Counted from the stretch's first letter, positions 27,227-35,910 are shown. The stretch is 64,000 nucleotides of DNA from Alloalcanivorax dieselolei B5 (GCF_000300005.1 NC_018691.1:2852001-2916000); one strand, 5' to 3'. Notes: generated by a model not told the origin, from the letters alone. Numbers and translations: made by a program.

Positions 27227-27407
27227 GATAATGGAAACCCGGCCAGCCTCTATCTCCACCTTGGCGGAAACCACGGGCCGAAGGGTGAGTAATTTGTCCC
27301 GCACTCTGAAAACGCTGTCGCATTACGGCATCGTGGATCTGAAACGGGAACAGAATCGGGTGCGCCCTATCGCCAAAGCAGCCCGCTTCCGTATCATCGC
27401 GGCCTGA
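27174..27407 (+). CDS. TumA-like winged-helix antitoxin, N-terminally shortened
   Basis: 77 residues: MRSLAEVLSDDNRALLKVIM then ASISTLAETTGRRVSNLSRTLKTLSHYGIVDLKREQ. This is the MarR-like helix-turn-helix of the antitoxin that partners TumE. Relatives usually have some 30 more residues in front, so a deletion probably fused the remains of toxin and antitoxin. The DNA-binding part is complete and may still bind its old operator. Confidence 0.7.
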   Translation: MRSLAEVLSDDNRALLKVIMETRPASISTLAETTGRRVSNLSRTLKTLSHYGIVDLKREQNRVRPIAKAARFRIIAA

Positions 27408-27452
27408 CCGATTCCCTTTGAAGCGCCATTCGGATGGTCTTGCCTGGCGCGT

Positions 27453-27479
27453 CGATTCGCGGCCAAGGCAGCTTCCCAC
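27453..27479. repeat. Short REP-like unit
   Basis: GATTCGCGGCCAAGGCAGCTTCCCACC, a third copy of the short variant seen next to Rpn tails. Confidence 0.55.
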
Positions 27480-27506
27480 CGGGGGAATGAAAATGTTGAA
27501 TGCGCT

Positions 27507-27884
27507 CTACTCGAACACTTCGCCCAGGCTTTTTACCTGGTAAGGACGGTCGAGCCAATATTTTAGTTCTTCTGGGGTAGCAGCTCGTAGCTTGATCTGA
27601 ATCTCCTTCGGTACCTCTCCGAAGCGGCGAATTATCTGACGGCGCAAAATAAAGCGCATCTCGCTTACAGCCCCTCTTTCTGCGGCTTTCTTCCGAGCGT
27701 ACAAGGTAATTGCCAGTACCATCATAACCATGTTCTCGCCATGGAACGGAGCCAACCATTCCTCTATCCAACCCTCCCTCCACCCCTCTATCCAATCTTC
27801 AAAGGTCATCGCTTCGATAGCCCCTACAGATGACAAGCCTCCCGATAATGGGCGCCTCGTTACCAACCCCATGAAAAAATTCAC
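27507..27884 (-). pseudogene. Rpn-related DUF4351 fragment
   Basis: 125 codons. The last ~55 residues (FILRRQIIRRFGEVPKEIQIKLRAATPEELKYWLDRPYQV, ending EVFE) are a diverged DUF4351 tail. There is no nuclease domain. An internal Met (MTFEDWIEGWREGWIEEW) is a likelier start than the first. Its 5' end overlaps the next fragment by 4 bases, so two tails now lie in tandem. Confidence 0.7.
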
Positions 27885-28156
27885 TCGAAAACCGCCTCCA
27901 AAGTATCTACTTCATAAGGGCGATCAATCCAGCTCTCCAAGCGCTCCCGGTCCGCGTCATTCAATCGGGCTTCGATATCCTCCGTGATCTGACCAAAACG
28001 ACGAAATAACTGGTCGCGCAGAATGTTCCGAGCCTCTTCAGTCGACCCTCGATCCATACCCTCTCTCTTAGCGTCCACGAGCATCTTAATCAGTACCAAC
28101 TCCAATTGCTCACCGCGGAACTCCTCTATCCATCTTCGCATGTTATCTTCAAGCAT
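27881..28156 (-). pseudogene. Rpn-related DUF4351 fragment
   Basis: 91 codons: MLEDNMRRWIEEFRGEQLEL, then a DRGSTEEARNILRDQLFRRFGQITEDIEARLN tail ending AVFE. It is more diverged from the full gene at 24029 than the fragments at 25229 and 26384, so it probably came from an older or different family member. The nuclease domain is absent. Confidence 0.7.
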
Positions 28157-28454
28157 GGCGTTCCAGTCCTACCGCTATACGGCGACGCTTCCCCCATAGA
28201 AGCAACGCCCTTTTATTTCGCTGAGTATCCTCGGAGGCAAAAAGACGCTCAAACCAGAGGCCGATTGGTTTGGGGCCAATATGGAGACAGGGAAGGCCCT
28301 GGTTGAGCGTGCATAAACAACAGTACAAGCCAATCATTCATCCTCGATCGGAAACACAAGGCTCCTGATCGATACGGATCACTATCGCTTATCCAGCCTG
28401 GCCAAACAACCTTTTTCAGATAAAAAACATCAATAAAAAGAGTGACTTACGCTC
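28157..28454. other. Gap between an Rpn fragment and a RAYT gene
   Basis: About 300 bases with no supported gene. A short minus-strand frame (28149-28337) has no family likeness and no ribosome site. The last 60 bases are AT-rich. Confidence 0.5.
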
Positions 28455-29147
28455 TTATCCTTTCTTCCTGGGCCGGCCGCGCCCCCGGAAGTGGAGGCGC
28501 TCGCCAGTGAGTTTTTCCAGCTTGTCGGCGTAAGCCCGGCTACCGATGTACTGATTGCGTTTCACCGCGGCCTCGATACGCTCCCGTTCGCGCTCCTCGC
28601 ACCCCACCGATAACAGTTCCCTGAACGCTTCCCGGCGGCTGTTGATGTCCGGCCCCAAATGCAGGAAACCTTCGTTGAAATCGAGCAATCCAGGAGGGTC
28701 GCCGCGCATCCTCGCCCCGTGGCTGCTCCAACGATAACGGCCCGCTGATTTGCTCAGTCCCTGCATCACCGGCAGCAGTTCCATGTAGCGCAGGTCCGCC
28801 AACAGCCACTGACCGGGTTCCACCAGGGCGCTGCGGAAGCGCCCGTGCCAAAGCGCGCCATCACGGCCATGACGGTGGTTGAAGTCCTGACTGTAGCGGC
28901 GCTGCACATACTGAACACAGCAACTCAGGTCGTCTGCCTTGCGCATGGGGCGCAGCAGCAAGTGGGCGGCATTGGGCAGCAGGCACCAGCCATGCACCCG
29001 CACCTGGAAGCGGCCTTTGGCGACTTGCAGCAGACGCAGGTACTCCTGGTAATCCTGGTCCTCGATGAATACCGGTTCCCGGTTATGGCTTTCCTCAAAG
29101 ACGTGATGAGCTTCCCCCACCACCAGAATTCGTTTCTTCCTTGACAT
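28455..29147 (-). CDS. REP-associated tyrosine transposase (RAYT) 1
   Basis: 230 residues of the Y1_Tnp/RAYT family: HHVFEESHNREPVF near the start, then VHGWCLLPNAAHLLLRP, then VQRRYSQDFNHRHGRDGALWHGRF and YRWSSHGARMRG; a basic tail ends GRGRPRKKG. The HUH motif (normally N-H-V-H-L) reads N-A-A-H-L, so the first His (residue 60) is Ala while the second (62) remains. The catalytic Tyr is kept (Y85). RAYTs mobilise or maintain REP palindromes, which are common here. Cleavage ability is doubtful. Confidence 0.88.
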   Translation of the reverse strand: MSRKKRILVVGEAHHVFEESHNREPVFIEDQDYQEYLRLLQVAKGRFQVRVHGWCLLPNAAHLLLRPMRKADDLSCCVQYVQRRYSQDFNHRHGRDGALWHGRFRSALVEPGQWLLADLRYMELLPVMQGLSKSAGRYRWSSHGARMRGDPPGLLDFNEGFLHLGPDINSRREAFRELLSVGCEERERERIEAAVKRNQYIGSRAYADKLEKLTGERLHFRGRGRPRKKG

Positions 29148-29522
29148 GCCCCTGCTCCATAGTCGCCTTTGGCCCTATCGGAAATCATTGTGTTTTCAGG
29201 TGGCTGCGCTGACTTCCTCATGCCGGTATGGCGCTGACAGGAAATTGAGATTTTCTATTATTTTTATACAATTCAATTTATAACAAATAATTATCTTAGC
29301 GTCGATCACTTCCGGGCCCGCTCTGCTTCTTTTCAAGGCTCCCCCTCTTCGATTCGATTTTTCGCAATTCTCTTCGAGCCGGTTTTTGCGGCAATACCAA
29401 TTTCCCGCCTTTCTTTTTATATTTTTCTCAGGAAATGGAATAAGTTCGGGGGCCAAAGCCCCCTTCCGATCATAAGGATAAAAGCGAAGTCAGCTCTTTC
29501 CTAAAATGGATATAAGAGAACC
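29148..29522. other. AT-rich gap with one hairpin
   Basis: No gene supported; a minus-strand 86-codon frame has no family likeness. GGGGGC-CAAA-GCCCCC at 29448-29463 forms a 6-bp stem 60 bases past the stop of the MBL gene and could be its terminator, though a clean T run is absent. Confidence 0.45.
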
Positions 29523-30458
29523 TCAGCCCCCCAGCCGATAGATACCCGATTCGTCCACGATCACCCGTCCATTGGTCGTGAGCTCGGCCAGGTGCTGGGA
29601 AATCGTGCGGCTCTCGGCGTCCGTGACCCAGGCGGCGTTGAACCCGGCAGGATAGAGAAGCCGCTGTTCCACCAGTTGTTCCAGCGTCCTTGGAGACTCG
29701 CTCAGCAGATCCAGTAGCCGCTGCTCACGCTGGTCGATCTTGGCGGTGAAGGCGGCCAGGTCATTGAGAAAATGCGCCCGATCGGTGTAGACGCCCCGGT
29801 GATGGGAGGTGACCCAGACTTTGGCGGGAATATCCGGCAGCCGCGCCAGGGTGCGGCGGAAGTCGCCCAGGTTCGAACAGGCGTCCCCATAGTAAGGGCC
29901 GAACCCGGTCAGATCGATATCACCGATAAAGGCCACACCCTCGGGTTCCACCAGTAGCACACAGTGGCCCGCGGTATGGCCGGGCATATGGAAGGCACGG
30001 ACCGTGGAACCGCCAAGTTCCCAGCACGCGCCATCCTGGTACCCCTGTGCATCGGGCCGGGGCGCGTAGAAGAAATCTCGCTGGAACTTCTTCAGCGTCT
30101 GCTCGATACGCTGCTCCGATGTCATGCCGAAGGCGGCCACCAGGCCCTCCCAGCTCCGCGCCGATGGCAGGTCGGCCTCATGCACATGAACCTCGGCTTC
30201 CGGCAGACGGTGCAGCCCCGCCATATGGTCTTCATGCACATGCCCCATCACCACCAGTTCGGTGGCGTCGAACTCCGCGCCGATATAGTTCGAGACAATC
30301 GGGGTGTCAAACGCCGCGCGTGTATCCGTACCCCGTATGAGCACCTGATTACCATCGGGGTATTTCCCGCTTTTTTCACCAAACAGGACGGAAACACGAC
30401 CGAAGTCAGCGCGCTGTATGGCTATATTGGAAGCTTTTCTAGTCTCGCCTGAATCCAT
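29523..30458 (-). CDS. Metallo-beta-lactamase-fold hydrolase
   Basis: 311 residues. The zinc-binding motif MGHVHEDHMAG (H73, H75, D77, H78) and a later MPGHTAGHCVLL and FIGDIDL are standard for MBL-fold enzymes. The C-terminal ~80 residues look helical, with a winged-helix-like stretch (RTLEQLVEQRLLYPAG...ISQHLAELTTNGRVI), as in the MBL group with an added C-terminal domain. ATG at 30458 is preferred over 30539 because AAGAAGG lies 8 bases upstream. Substrate unknown. Confidence 0.85.
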   Translation of the reverse strand: MDSGETRKASNIAIQRADFGRVSVLFGEKSGKYPDGNQVLIRGTDTRAAFDTPIVSNYIGAEFDATELVVMGHVHEDHMAGLHRLPEAEVHVHEADLPSARSWEGLVAAFGMTSEQRIEQTLKKFQRDFFYAPRPDAQGYQDGACWELGGSTVRAFHMPGHTAGHCVLLVEPEGVAFIGDIDLTGFGPYYGDACSNLGDFRRTLARLPDIPAKVWVTSHHRGVYTDRAHFLNDLAAFTAKIDQREQRLLDLLSESPRTLEQLVEQRLLYPAGFNAAWVTDAESRTISQHLAELTTNGRVIVDESGIYRLGG

Positions 30459-30554
30459 TTTATTAACCTTCTTGAAAGAATGTCTTGCAATATCAGTAGA
30501 CACCCTAAAGCAGTGAGCAACGCAACGGCATATTGACATCTTTTATTGTCGGCG

Positions 30555-31454
30555 TCAGGCGTTCTCCGGCAGACCGGCTTCCTCCTTCAGCCACTGCCAG
30601 AACACTTGCACGGCCCGGTCATGCCGACGCCCGGGCGCGGTGGCGATGTGGTAATGGCCGGGAATCGACCAGGGGCCGGGAAAGGCCACGGCGAGGCGCC
30701 CGCTTTCCAGAAACGGGTTCACCAGGGGACGAACGCCCAGGGCGACACCCAGGCCGCGGGCGGCGGCTTCGTACAAAACCTGCAAACTGTCGAAACGAAG
30801 CCGTTCCTGGCCGGACCAGGACGGCTGCCCCGCCCATTGAAACCAGTCGCGCCATTGATTGGCGGGGTACACCGCTTCGAGCAGGCGGTGCCGGGGCAAA
30901 TCTTCTTTCCCTCCGGGCGGCGGCAAATCGTAAGCCAGGCGCTCGGCGCAGACCACCTCGGCGGTGACCGCCATTAACGGCTCCGAGACCAGATGACGCC
31001 ATTTCCCGTCACCGAAGAGAACCCCCACATCGGCGGCACCACCCACCAGATCAATATCACCGGAGCGGGTTTGCAGGATCAGTTCGATACCCGGCTCACG
31101 GGCCTGGAAGCGATGCAGGCGGGGCAACAGCCAGCTGATGGCAAGCGATTGGGAAATGCCCACCCGCAATGGACGGTGTGTTGGATCCGGAGCCATCCAT
31201 TCGGTGGCGGCGCGCAGGGCCTGATAGCCGGGCTCCAGACGCAGAAGATAACGGCGGCCGGCGGCGGTGAGTTGCGGAGAGGGCCCGGAGCGATCAAACA
31301 GTTGCACGCCGATGTGTTCTTCCAGAGCCTGGATGCGGCGTGAGAATGCCGATGGGCTCAGCCCCAGCTTCTCCGCCGCGTCACGAAACCCGCCAGTGCG
31401 CGCGGCGACAATGAACGCCTCTATTGCCCCCCAGGGTGGCGAGCGCCGGTTCAC
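30555..31454 (-). CDS. LysR-family transcriptional regulator (GcvA-like)
   Basis: 299 residues. The N-terminal helix-turn-helix is PPWGAIEAFIVAARTGGFRDAAEKLGLSPSAFSRRIQALE. The substrate-binding domain starts at about residue 90 (LRVGISQSLAISWLLPRLHRF). The RTGSG/GDIDL-type stretch (LQTRSGDIDLVGGAADVGVLFGDG) is like the GcvA subgroup. It lies 24 bases after the DUF2855 gene on the same strand and may control it or the neighbouring SDR. Confidence 0.9.
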   Translation of the reverse strand: MNRRSPPWGAIEAFIVAARTGGFRDAAEKLGLSPSAFSRRIQALEEHIGVQLFDRSGPSPQLTAAGRRYLLRLEPGYQALRAATEWMAPDPTHRPLRVGISQSLAISWLLPRLHRFQAREPGIELILQTRSGDIDLVGGAADVGVLFGDGKWRHLVSEPLMAVTAEVVCAERLAYDLPPPGGKEDLPRHRLLEAVYPANQWRDWFQWAGQPSWSGQERLRFDSLQVLYEAAARGLGVALGVRPLVNPFLESGRLAVAFPGPWSIPGHYHIATAPGRRHDRAVQVFWQWLKEEAGLPENA

Positions 31455-31478
31455 ATTCGCATCTCCTCCGACAAGAGG

Positions 31479-32573
31479 TCACCAGTAAAGCACGTTTGCC
31501 TGATCGACGCGTGCCCGGCCCTCCAGCACCTCACGGTAGACCTGTTCCACCGCTTCCGGCCCATGGGACGACTGGATTTCCAGCCATCGCTCCGCGTGCC
31601 GGTAAAAGCGCGCGGAGTGATCCCGCACCGTCTCCGCCAGGCGCTCCGCGCCCCAGGCCCGCCGCCGGGCGAGAATATGATCCGGCGCGAAAAACAAAGT
31701 CGGCGGCGGTCCCGGTAAATCCGGCTCCTGCTCACGCAGGTTCGGCGAGGCCGCGTCCCAGTGCGTAAAGCCTACCCGGCAACTGTGACGAAGAGCCTCA
31801 CCGAGATGGCGATGCACCGCCGCCCTGCTGCCCTGGTTGCCGGAGATGTCCACATACACCGATGGCCGGCGCCGGATCGTATCCAGATCGGAATAACACA
31901 GCACCGTGTCGTAGAGTCCGGTGCTTTCCACGAAGTGCCGATTGGCCGGGGCGGTAAGCCCGATCACCTCACTGGCGGGACGGTCCGCTCCGGTCAGCAT
32001 GAAGCCCAATCCCAAGGCGGTCTTGCTGGATGCACTGGAGATCAGGATCTGCTCGGCGCCGAAAGCCCGCTGCTGCTGTAACCAGTCGGCCAGAAAAAAC
32101 GACAGGCTGAACAAGGGCCGCAACACCAGATGGGGGTTTTCCCGGTCCGTTTCCGGCTCCGTCACGCGGGTGTATTCATTATAGGTGGACGGCAGCGCGC
32201 GGCGGTGCGCGGCGCCGTCCAGAAACCGCCGGGCGGTCACTTTTTCCGGTGCCAGGCGCAGGTGGCTGCTCATCGGCAAGTAGCCGTACACTCGCTCGCC
32301 CACTGCGATCGCCTCATGCCGGGAGGCGATGACATGCCCGTACCCCCACACCGGCACCGAACCCCAGCCGTCCGCCTGCGGGAAGAAGTCCCAGTAACGG
32401 CCGCTGTCCCCCAAACGCGCGTAGGTGATGTTGTTGGCGGTGAACGCGAATTTCTCCACCGCCACCTCGATTTCACCCTCCGGCAAAGCGGGGGATCGCT
32501 GATCCCGCTGCCAGCGGACGGTACGCGGATCGTCGCGCTGTACCCAAAAACGGACCTGGTCACTATTGTTCAT
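31479..32573 (-). CDS. DUF2855 family protein
   Basis: 364 residues. DUF2855 proteins have a quinone-reductase-like layout: a GroES-like part (EGEIEVAVEKFAFTANNITYARLG; YLPMSSHLRLAPEKV) and a nucleotide-binding part (EQILISSASSKTALGLGFML). The activity is not known; a link to zinc-free MDR-type oxidoreductases is an inference from this layout. ATG at 32573 is used because GGAG lies 9 bases upstream; the frame begins further out at 32663. Confidence 0.85.
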   Translation of the reverse strand: MNNSDQVRFWVQRDDPRTVRWQRDQRSPALPEGEIEVAVEKFAFTANNITYARLGDSGRYWDFFPQADGWGSVPVWGYGHVIASRHEAIAVGERVYGYLPMSSHLRLAPEKVTARRFLDGAAHRRALPSTYNEYTRVTEPETDRENPHLVLRPLFSLSFFLADWLQQQRAFGAEQILISSASSKTALGLGFMLTGADRPASEVIGLTAPANRHFVESTGLYDTVLCYSDLDTIRRRPSVYVDISGNQGSRAAVHRHLGEALRHSCRVGFTHWDAASPNLREQEPDLPGPPPTLFFAPDHILARRRAWGAERLAETVRDHSARFYRHAERWLEIQSSHGPEAVEQVYREVLEGRARVDQANVLYW

Positions 32574-32691
32574 AATCATACTCTCCCTCTGGGAAGCCCA
32601 TCCTAAGCGGCACGATCCCCCCGGATCGATTGCGTTAAGCGCAATCCGCGTTGCAACAAACATGGGCGGTATGAATTCAGAGACTTCTACA

Positions 32692-32779
32692 AAGCCGCTG
32701 TAGGCGCTTGCCCTGCAAGCGAATTGGCCGTTAGGTCCGAAGAGATTCGCTTGCAGGGCAAGCTCCTACAGCGGCTTCG
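32692..32779. repeat. REP-like inverted pair
   Basis: AAGCCGCTGTAGGCGCTTGCCCTGCAAGCGAATT facing its complement with GCGGCTTCGT at the end. Near-perfect inverted pair around a 20-base loop. The remainder of the gap (32780-32974) shows no gene. Confidence 0.85.
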
Positions 32780-32980
32780 TGGCCCAGCAGTGGGAAACGA
32801 GTGGCATGCCGGATAGCGGAGCATTGTTCGTTGAGTTCGAACACTGCTGTCGAGAATGGAGGCATGATCCCGGGAAAACGGGTGGTTAACCTCAACGAGG
32901 ACGGTGACCTTCCCTGCCCTTGATTCGGGGATTCACCGTATTGCATACGCAGCTAAAGTCCAGCAAAGGAGATAATGGAT

Positions 32981-33736
32981 ATGACCGCGCAGACTCTGGA
33001 AAACAAAGTCGCCGTGATCGGCGCCGGCGCCAAGAACCTGGGTGGCCTGATCAGCCGTAAGATGGCGGAAGGCGGGGCCAAGGTGGTAGTGCACTATCAC
33101 AGCGACGGTTCCAAGGATGACGCCGACGCCACGGTACAGGCGATCAAGGACGCCGGCGGTGACGCTCTGGCGGTACAGGGCGACCTGAGCAAACCGGACC
33201 AGGTCACCGCCTTGTTCGATCAGGCCGTGAGCCACTTCGGCGGCGTGGACATCGCCGTGAACACGGTGGGCAAGGTACTGCGTAAGCCGATCCTGGAAAC
33301 GTCGGAAGACGAGTACGACTCGATGTTCGACATCAACTCCAAGGCCGCTTATTTCTTTATCAAGGAGGCGGGCCGTAACCTGAACGACAACGGCAAGATC
33401 ATCACCATCGTCACCGCCCTGCTGGGCGCCTTCACCGACGGCTATTCCACCTACGCCGGCGGCAAAGCACCGGTGGATCATTTCACCCGGGCCGCCGCCA
33501 AGGAGTTCGGTTCCCGTGGTATCTCCGTCACCGCCATCGCCCCGGGCCCCATGGACACGCCGTTTTTCTATCCCCAGGAAACTCCGGAGCGAGTAGAGTT
33601 TCATAAATCCCAGGCGATGAATGGCGACCTGACCCGAATCGAGGACATCGAACCCATCGTTCGCTTCCTCGCCACCGACGGCTGGTGGATCACCGGCCAG
33701 ACGATTTTCGCCAACGGCGGCTACACCACGCGCTGA
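32981..33736 (+). CDS. Short-chain dehydrogenase/reductase
   Basis: 251 residues. Rossmann start AVIGAGAKNLGGLISRKMAEGGAKVVV; the YxxxK pair is Y158 and K162 (YSTYAGGKAP). The usual catalytic Ser 13 residues before Tyr is Thr145, which is uncommon though the hydroxyl is kept. The C-terminus has the SDR tail WWITGQTIFANGGY. ATG at 32981 is used because GGAG lies 9 bases upstream; ATG at 32975 is the alternative. Substrate unknown. Confidence 0.88.
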   Translation: MTAQTLENKVAVIGAGAKNLGGLISRKMAEGGAKVVVHYHSDGSKDDADATVQAIKDAGGDALAVQGDLSKPDQVTALFDQAVSHFGGVDIAVNTVGKVLRKPILETSEDEYDSMFDINSKAAYFFIKEAGRNLNDNGKIITIVTALLGAFTDGYSTYAGGKAPVDHFTRAAAKEFGSRGISVTAIAPGPMDTPFFYPQETPERVEFHKSQAMNGDLTRIEDIEPIVRFLATDGWWITGQTIFANGGYTTR

Positions 33737-33770
33737 GGCTTCTGTGGGATGCCAATTTGAGGAAATCACC

Positions 33771-34028
33771 ATGCGTACGCTTCTGTTCATCGCCGCGGGA
33801 CTGCTGTTACTGGGTCTGCTGCTGTTATTCAGCCGCCCCCACTGGCGTGGCCGCGCGGCCCTGGGGTTCATCGTGGTGTGGCTGCTGGTCAGTGCCGTCA
33901 ACCTCAGTCAGGGACTGCGCGCCGGCTATGCGCTCGGTGAAGAGTTGCTGGTGCATCTGTTTCTTTTCGGCATTCCCGCCCTTGCCGGGCTTTGGGCCTG
34001 GCGGCAGCAACGCCTCCCAAGACAATGA
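33771..34028 (+). CDS. Small inner-membrane protein
   Basis: 85 residues with three hydrophobic segments (LLFIAAGLLLLGLLLLF; ALGFIVVWLLVSAVNL; LLVHLFLFGIPALAGLWAW). TGAGGA sits 10 bases before ATG 33771, so the frame's earlier codons are not used. It overlaps the next membrane-protein gene by 4 bases (ATGA), as in an operon with ltrA. Not a family I recognise. Confidence 0.75.
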   Translation: MRTLLFIAAGLLLLGLLLLFSRPHWRGRAALGFIVVWLLVSAVNLSQGLRAGYALGEELLVHLFLFGIPALAGLWAWRQQRLPRQ

Positions 34029-34633
34029 ACCCGCGGAATCTGCTGAACCTGAAGCTGTTCCTGCTGCTGGTGATTCTCGCCCAGTTCGGCTTCCCTCTCA
34101 CCGTGTACGGGCCTTTCTGGGAAGGACTGTACATGGTGTTTTACGCCGGCATGCTGGTGTTTGGCATCGCCGTGGCTCGCCAGCGGGAGCAGCCGATCTG
34201 GCCCAACCTGATTCTGGTGATATTTGTTCTGATCTTCGCCGGCGGCGTGGTGGCCGACCCGGCGGACCCGAGACTGTCTCTTGGCATGTACCTGTCCATC
34301 GGCCTGTTTCTGTTCAGCATCACGCTGACGCTGTTAAAACTGATCTTCCAGCGGCGCGCCGCCGATGGCACCGATATGCCAGTAACCCTTCAGGAAAAGG
34401 AGACGCCTGAATGTCCCGCCAGCTTCGTCCTCCACGCAGTCGCCATCATCTGTCCGAGCACGACGCCGCCAAACCGACCTGGCTGGAGTTGTTCTACGAT
34501 CTGGTGTTCGTCGCCCTCTTCATTCAGATCGGCAATTTGCTCAGCCACCATCTGGATACGGCGGGCTTTCTCAAGGTCCTGGTGCTGTTCGCGCCGTTGT
34601 GGTGGGTATGGGCGAACGTCGCTTGGTATATGA
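34025..34633 (+). CDS. Small membrane protein whose frame runs into ltrA
   Basis: The first ~128 residues hold four membrane segments (LFLLLVILAQFGFPLTVYG; GLYMVFYAGMLVFGIAVA; LILVIFVLIFAGGVV; LGMYLSIGLFLFSITLTLL). The frame then misses the TGA at 34408, one base out of phase just before the ltrA ATG, and reads 75 more codons within ltrA, giving a Cys/Arg/Ser-rich tail of no sense. A small indel near the 3' end has probably removed the normal stop. The upstream gene couples to it by ATGA. Confidence 0.65.
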   Translation: MNPRNLLNLKLFLLLVILAQFGFPLTVYGPFWEGLYMVFYAGMLVFGIAVARQREQPIWPNLILVIFVLIFAGGVVADPADPRLSLGMYLSIGLFLFSITLTLLKLIFQRRAADGTDMPVTLQEKETPECPASFVLHAVAIICPSTTPPNRPGWSCSTIWCSSPSSFRSAICSATIWIRRAFSRSWCCSRRCGGYGRTSLGI

Positions 34634-35604
34634 ACCGCTTCGACGTGGATGATGTGCCGCACCGGTTGCTGTTACTGGTGCAGATTTTTTTCATCGCCTG
34701 GATGGGACTGAGTGTGCCGCAGGCGTTCGGCGATCACAGCACACAGTTCGTGGTGTGCTATATCGGCTTTCGCCTGACCATGATCGCCATGTACCTGCGT
34801 TCCCTGCGCCATGCTCCGCAACAACGGCAACTGCTGATCCGCCATATCAGCCATTTTCACGGCCCGGGGGCGTTATTGTGGGGGCTGTCACTGCTGTTGC
34901 CACCGGAACAGCGGCCACTGGTCTGGGTCGCCACTTTCCTGTGGGAGGCCGGCAATACGCTGATGCCCCGTTTCCAGGCGCTGATGCGGCAATTTCCCGT
35001 GCACACTCATCATCTGGTGGAACGCTTCGGCACTTTGATCATTCTGGTGCTCGGCGAAACCTTCATCAAAAGCATCACCGTTGACCCGGCCCCTGCCCTG
35101 TCTCTCCAGGCCGGGCTGTTCTCGGCGCTGGCCATCACCACCTTCTTTGGTTTGTGGTGGCTTTACTTCACCGCCATCGATGGCGAGAACGCCGCCGAAA
35201 GCACGGTGTGCGTGGGCAATCCGATCCCCTGGATTTTCGCCCACCTGCCATTGGGGTTGGTGCTGATCATTTCGGCGGTGGCCAAGAGCAAGCTGTTCCA
35301 GTCGGTGATCAGCGGGCACGCAAACGCGCTTTACGCGGCCCTGTATCTGGCCACGCTGGCGGCGTTCTTCCTGTTGTTGTGCGTGGTGGCGGGAGATCGC
35401 CGGCACGGCGCCGTGGCGGCCCGTCTGGGTGCGGCTGGGGTATTCGCGTTGCTGGTGCCGGTGGCGTTGCTGTGGCCGCTGCCACCGATGCTGGTAGCGG
35501 CCATCGCCACGGGGGTGATCGCCATCATGGTGGCACGGGATGTGGCGCTTCAGCGGAATACTTCGCCAATGGTCAGACTATCGAACAGGCGGTCGATCCA
35601 CTGA
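34411..35604 (+). CDS. ltrA: Low temperature requirement protein LtrA
   Basis: 397 residues. The N-terminus SEHDAAKPTWLELFYDLVFVALF is the family hallmark, followed by about ten membrane segments and HLVERFGTLIILVLGETFIK. LtrA was named for growth of Listeria at low temperature; its molecular role is unknown. AAGGAGA lies 11 bases before ATG. The last 18 codons (35550-35604) are antisense to the DUF4351 fragment, so the natural end was probably replaced when that fragment arrived. Confidence 0.9.
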   Translation: MSRQLRPPRSRHHLSEHDAAKPTWLELFYDLVFVALFIQIGNLLSHHLDTAGFLKVLVLFAPLWWVWANVAWYMNRFDVDDVPHRLLLLVQIFFIAWMGLSVPQAFGDHSTQFVVCYIGFRLTMIAMYLRSLRHAPQQRQLLIRHISHFHGPGALLWGLSLLLPPEQRPLVWVATFLWEAGNTLMPRFQALMRQFPVHTHHLVERFGTLIILVLGETFIKSITVDPAPALSLQAGLFSALAITTFFGLWWLYFTAIDGENAAESTVCVGNPIPWIFAHLPLGLVLIISAVAKSKLFQSVISGHANALYAALYLATLAAFFLLLCVVAGDRRHGAVAARLGAAGVFALLVPVALLWPLPPMLVAAIATGVIAIMVARDVALQRNTSPMVRLSNRRSIH

Positions 35605-35861
35605 TCCAGGTCGTCCAGGCGCGCCGCGTTCAGTTGGGATTCGATATGAGGGGGAATGTGACCAAAGCGGCGCTGCAGTTGCCGTTGCAGAATGGACCGG
35701 GCGACATCGGTGGCGCCCTTTTCAACGCCCTGTTGCCATTGCTGAGCCACGCCCTGGGACAGGCCCGCCTGTCGGTATTGTTGTTGCGATTCTTTTATTC
35801 TTTCTACCAGCATGGTGGTTACCTCTTGCCAGTTTCGCCCACGCCTCACGGCGTTTGACAT
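35550..35861 (-). CDS. DUF4351 / Rpn C-terminal fragment, convergent with ltrA
   Basis: 103 codons: a Gln-rich helix (ERIKESQQQYRQAGLSQGVAQQWQQGVEKGATDVARS) and a DUF4351 tail (ILQRQLQRRFGHIPPHIESQLN...WIDRLFDSLTIGEVFR). The nuclease domain is missing, so it may be a remnant, but the frame is clean from ATG to stop. It overlaps ltrA by 55 bases tail to tail. Confidence 0.65.
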   Translation of the reverse strand: MSNAVRRGRNWQEVTTMLVERIKESQQQYRQAGLSQGVAQQWQQGVEKGATDVARSILQRQLQRRFGHIPPHIESQLNAARLDDLDQWIDRLFDSLTIGEVFR

Positions 35862-35910
35862 TCCATGATCTGGCTTTGAGTCTAACAGATGTCCGGCTCC
35901 CGGCTAGCCC

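Noticed and set aside
28149-28337. 62-codon minus-strand frame after the Rpn fragment
   Set aside because: No ribosome site, no family likeness, overlaps the fragment start.
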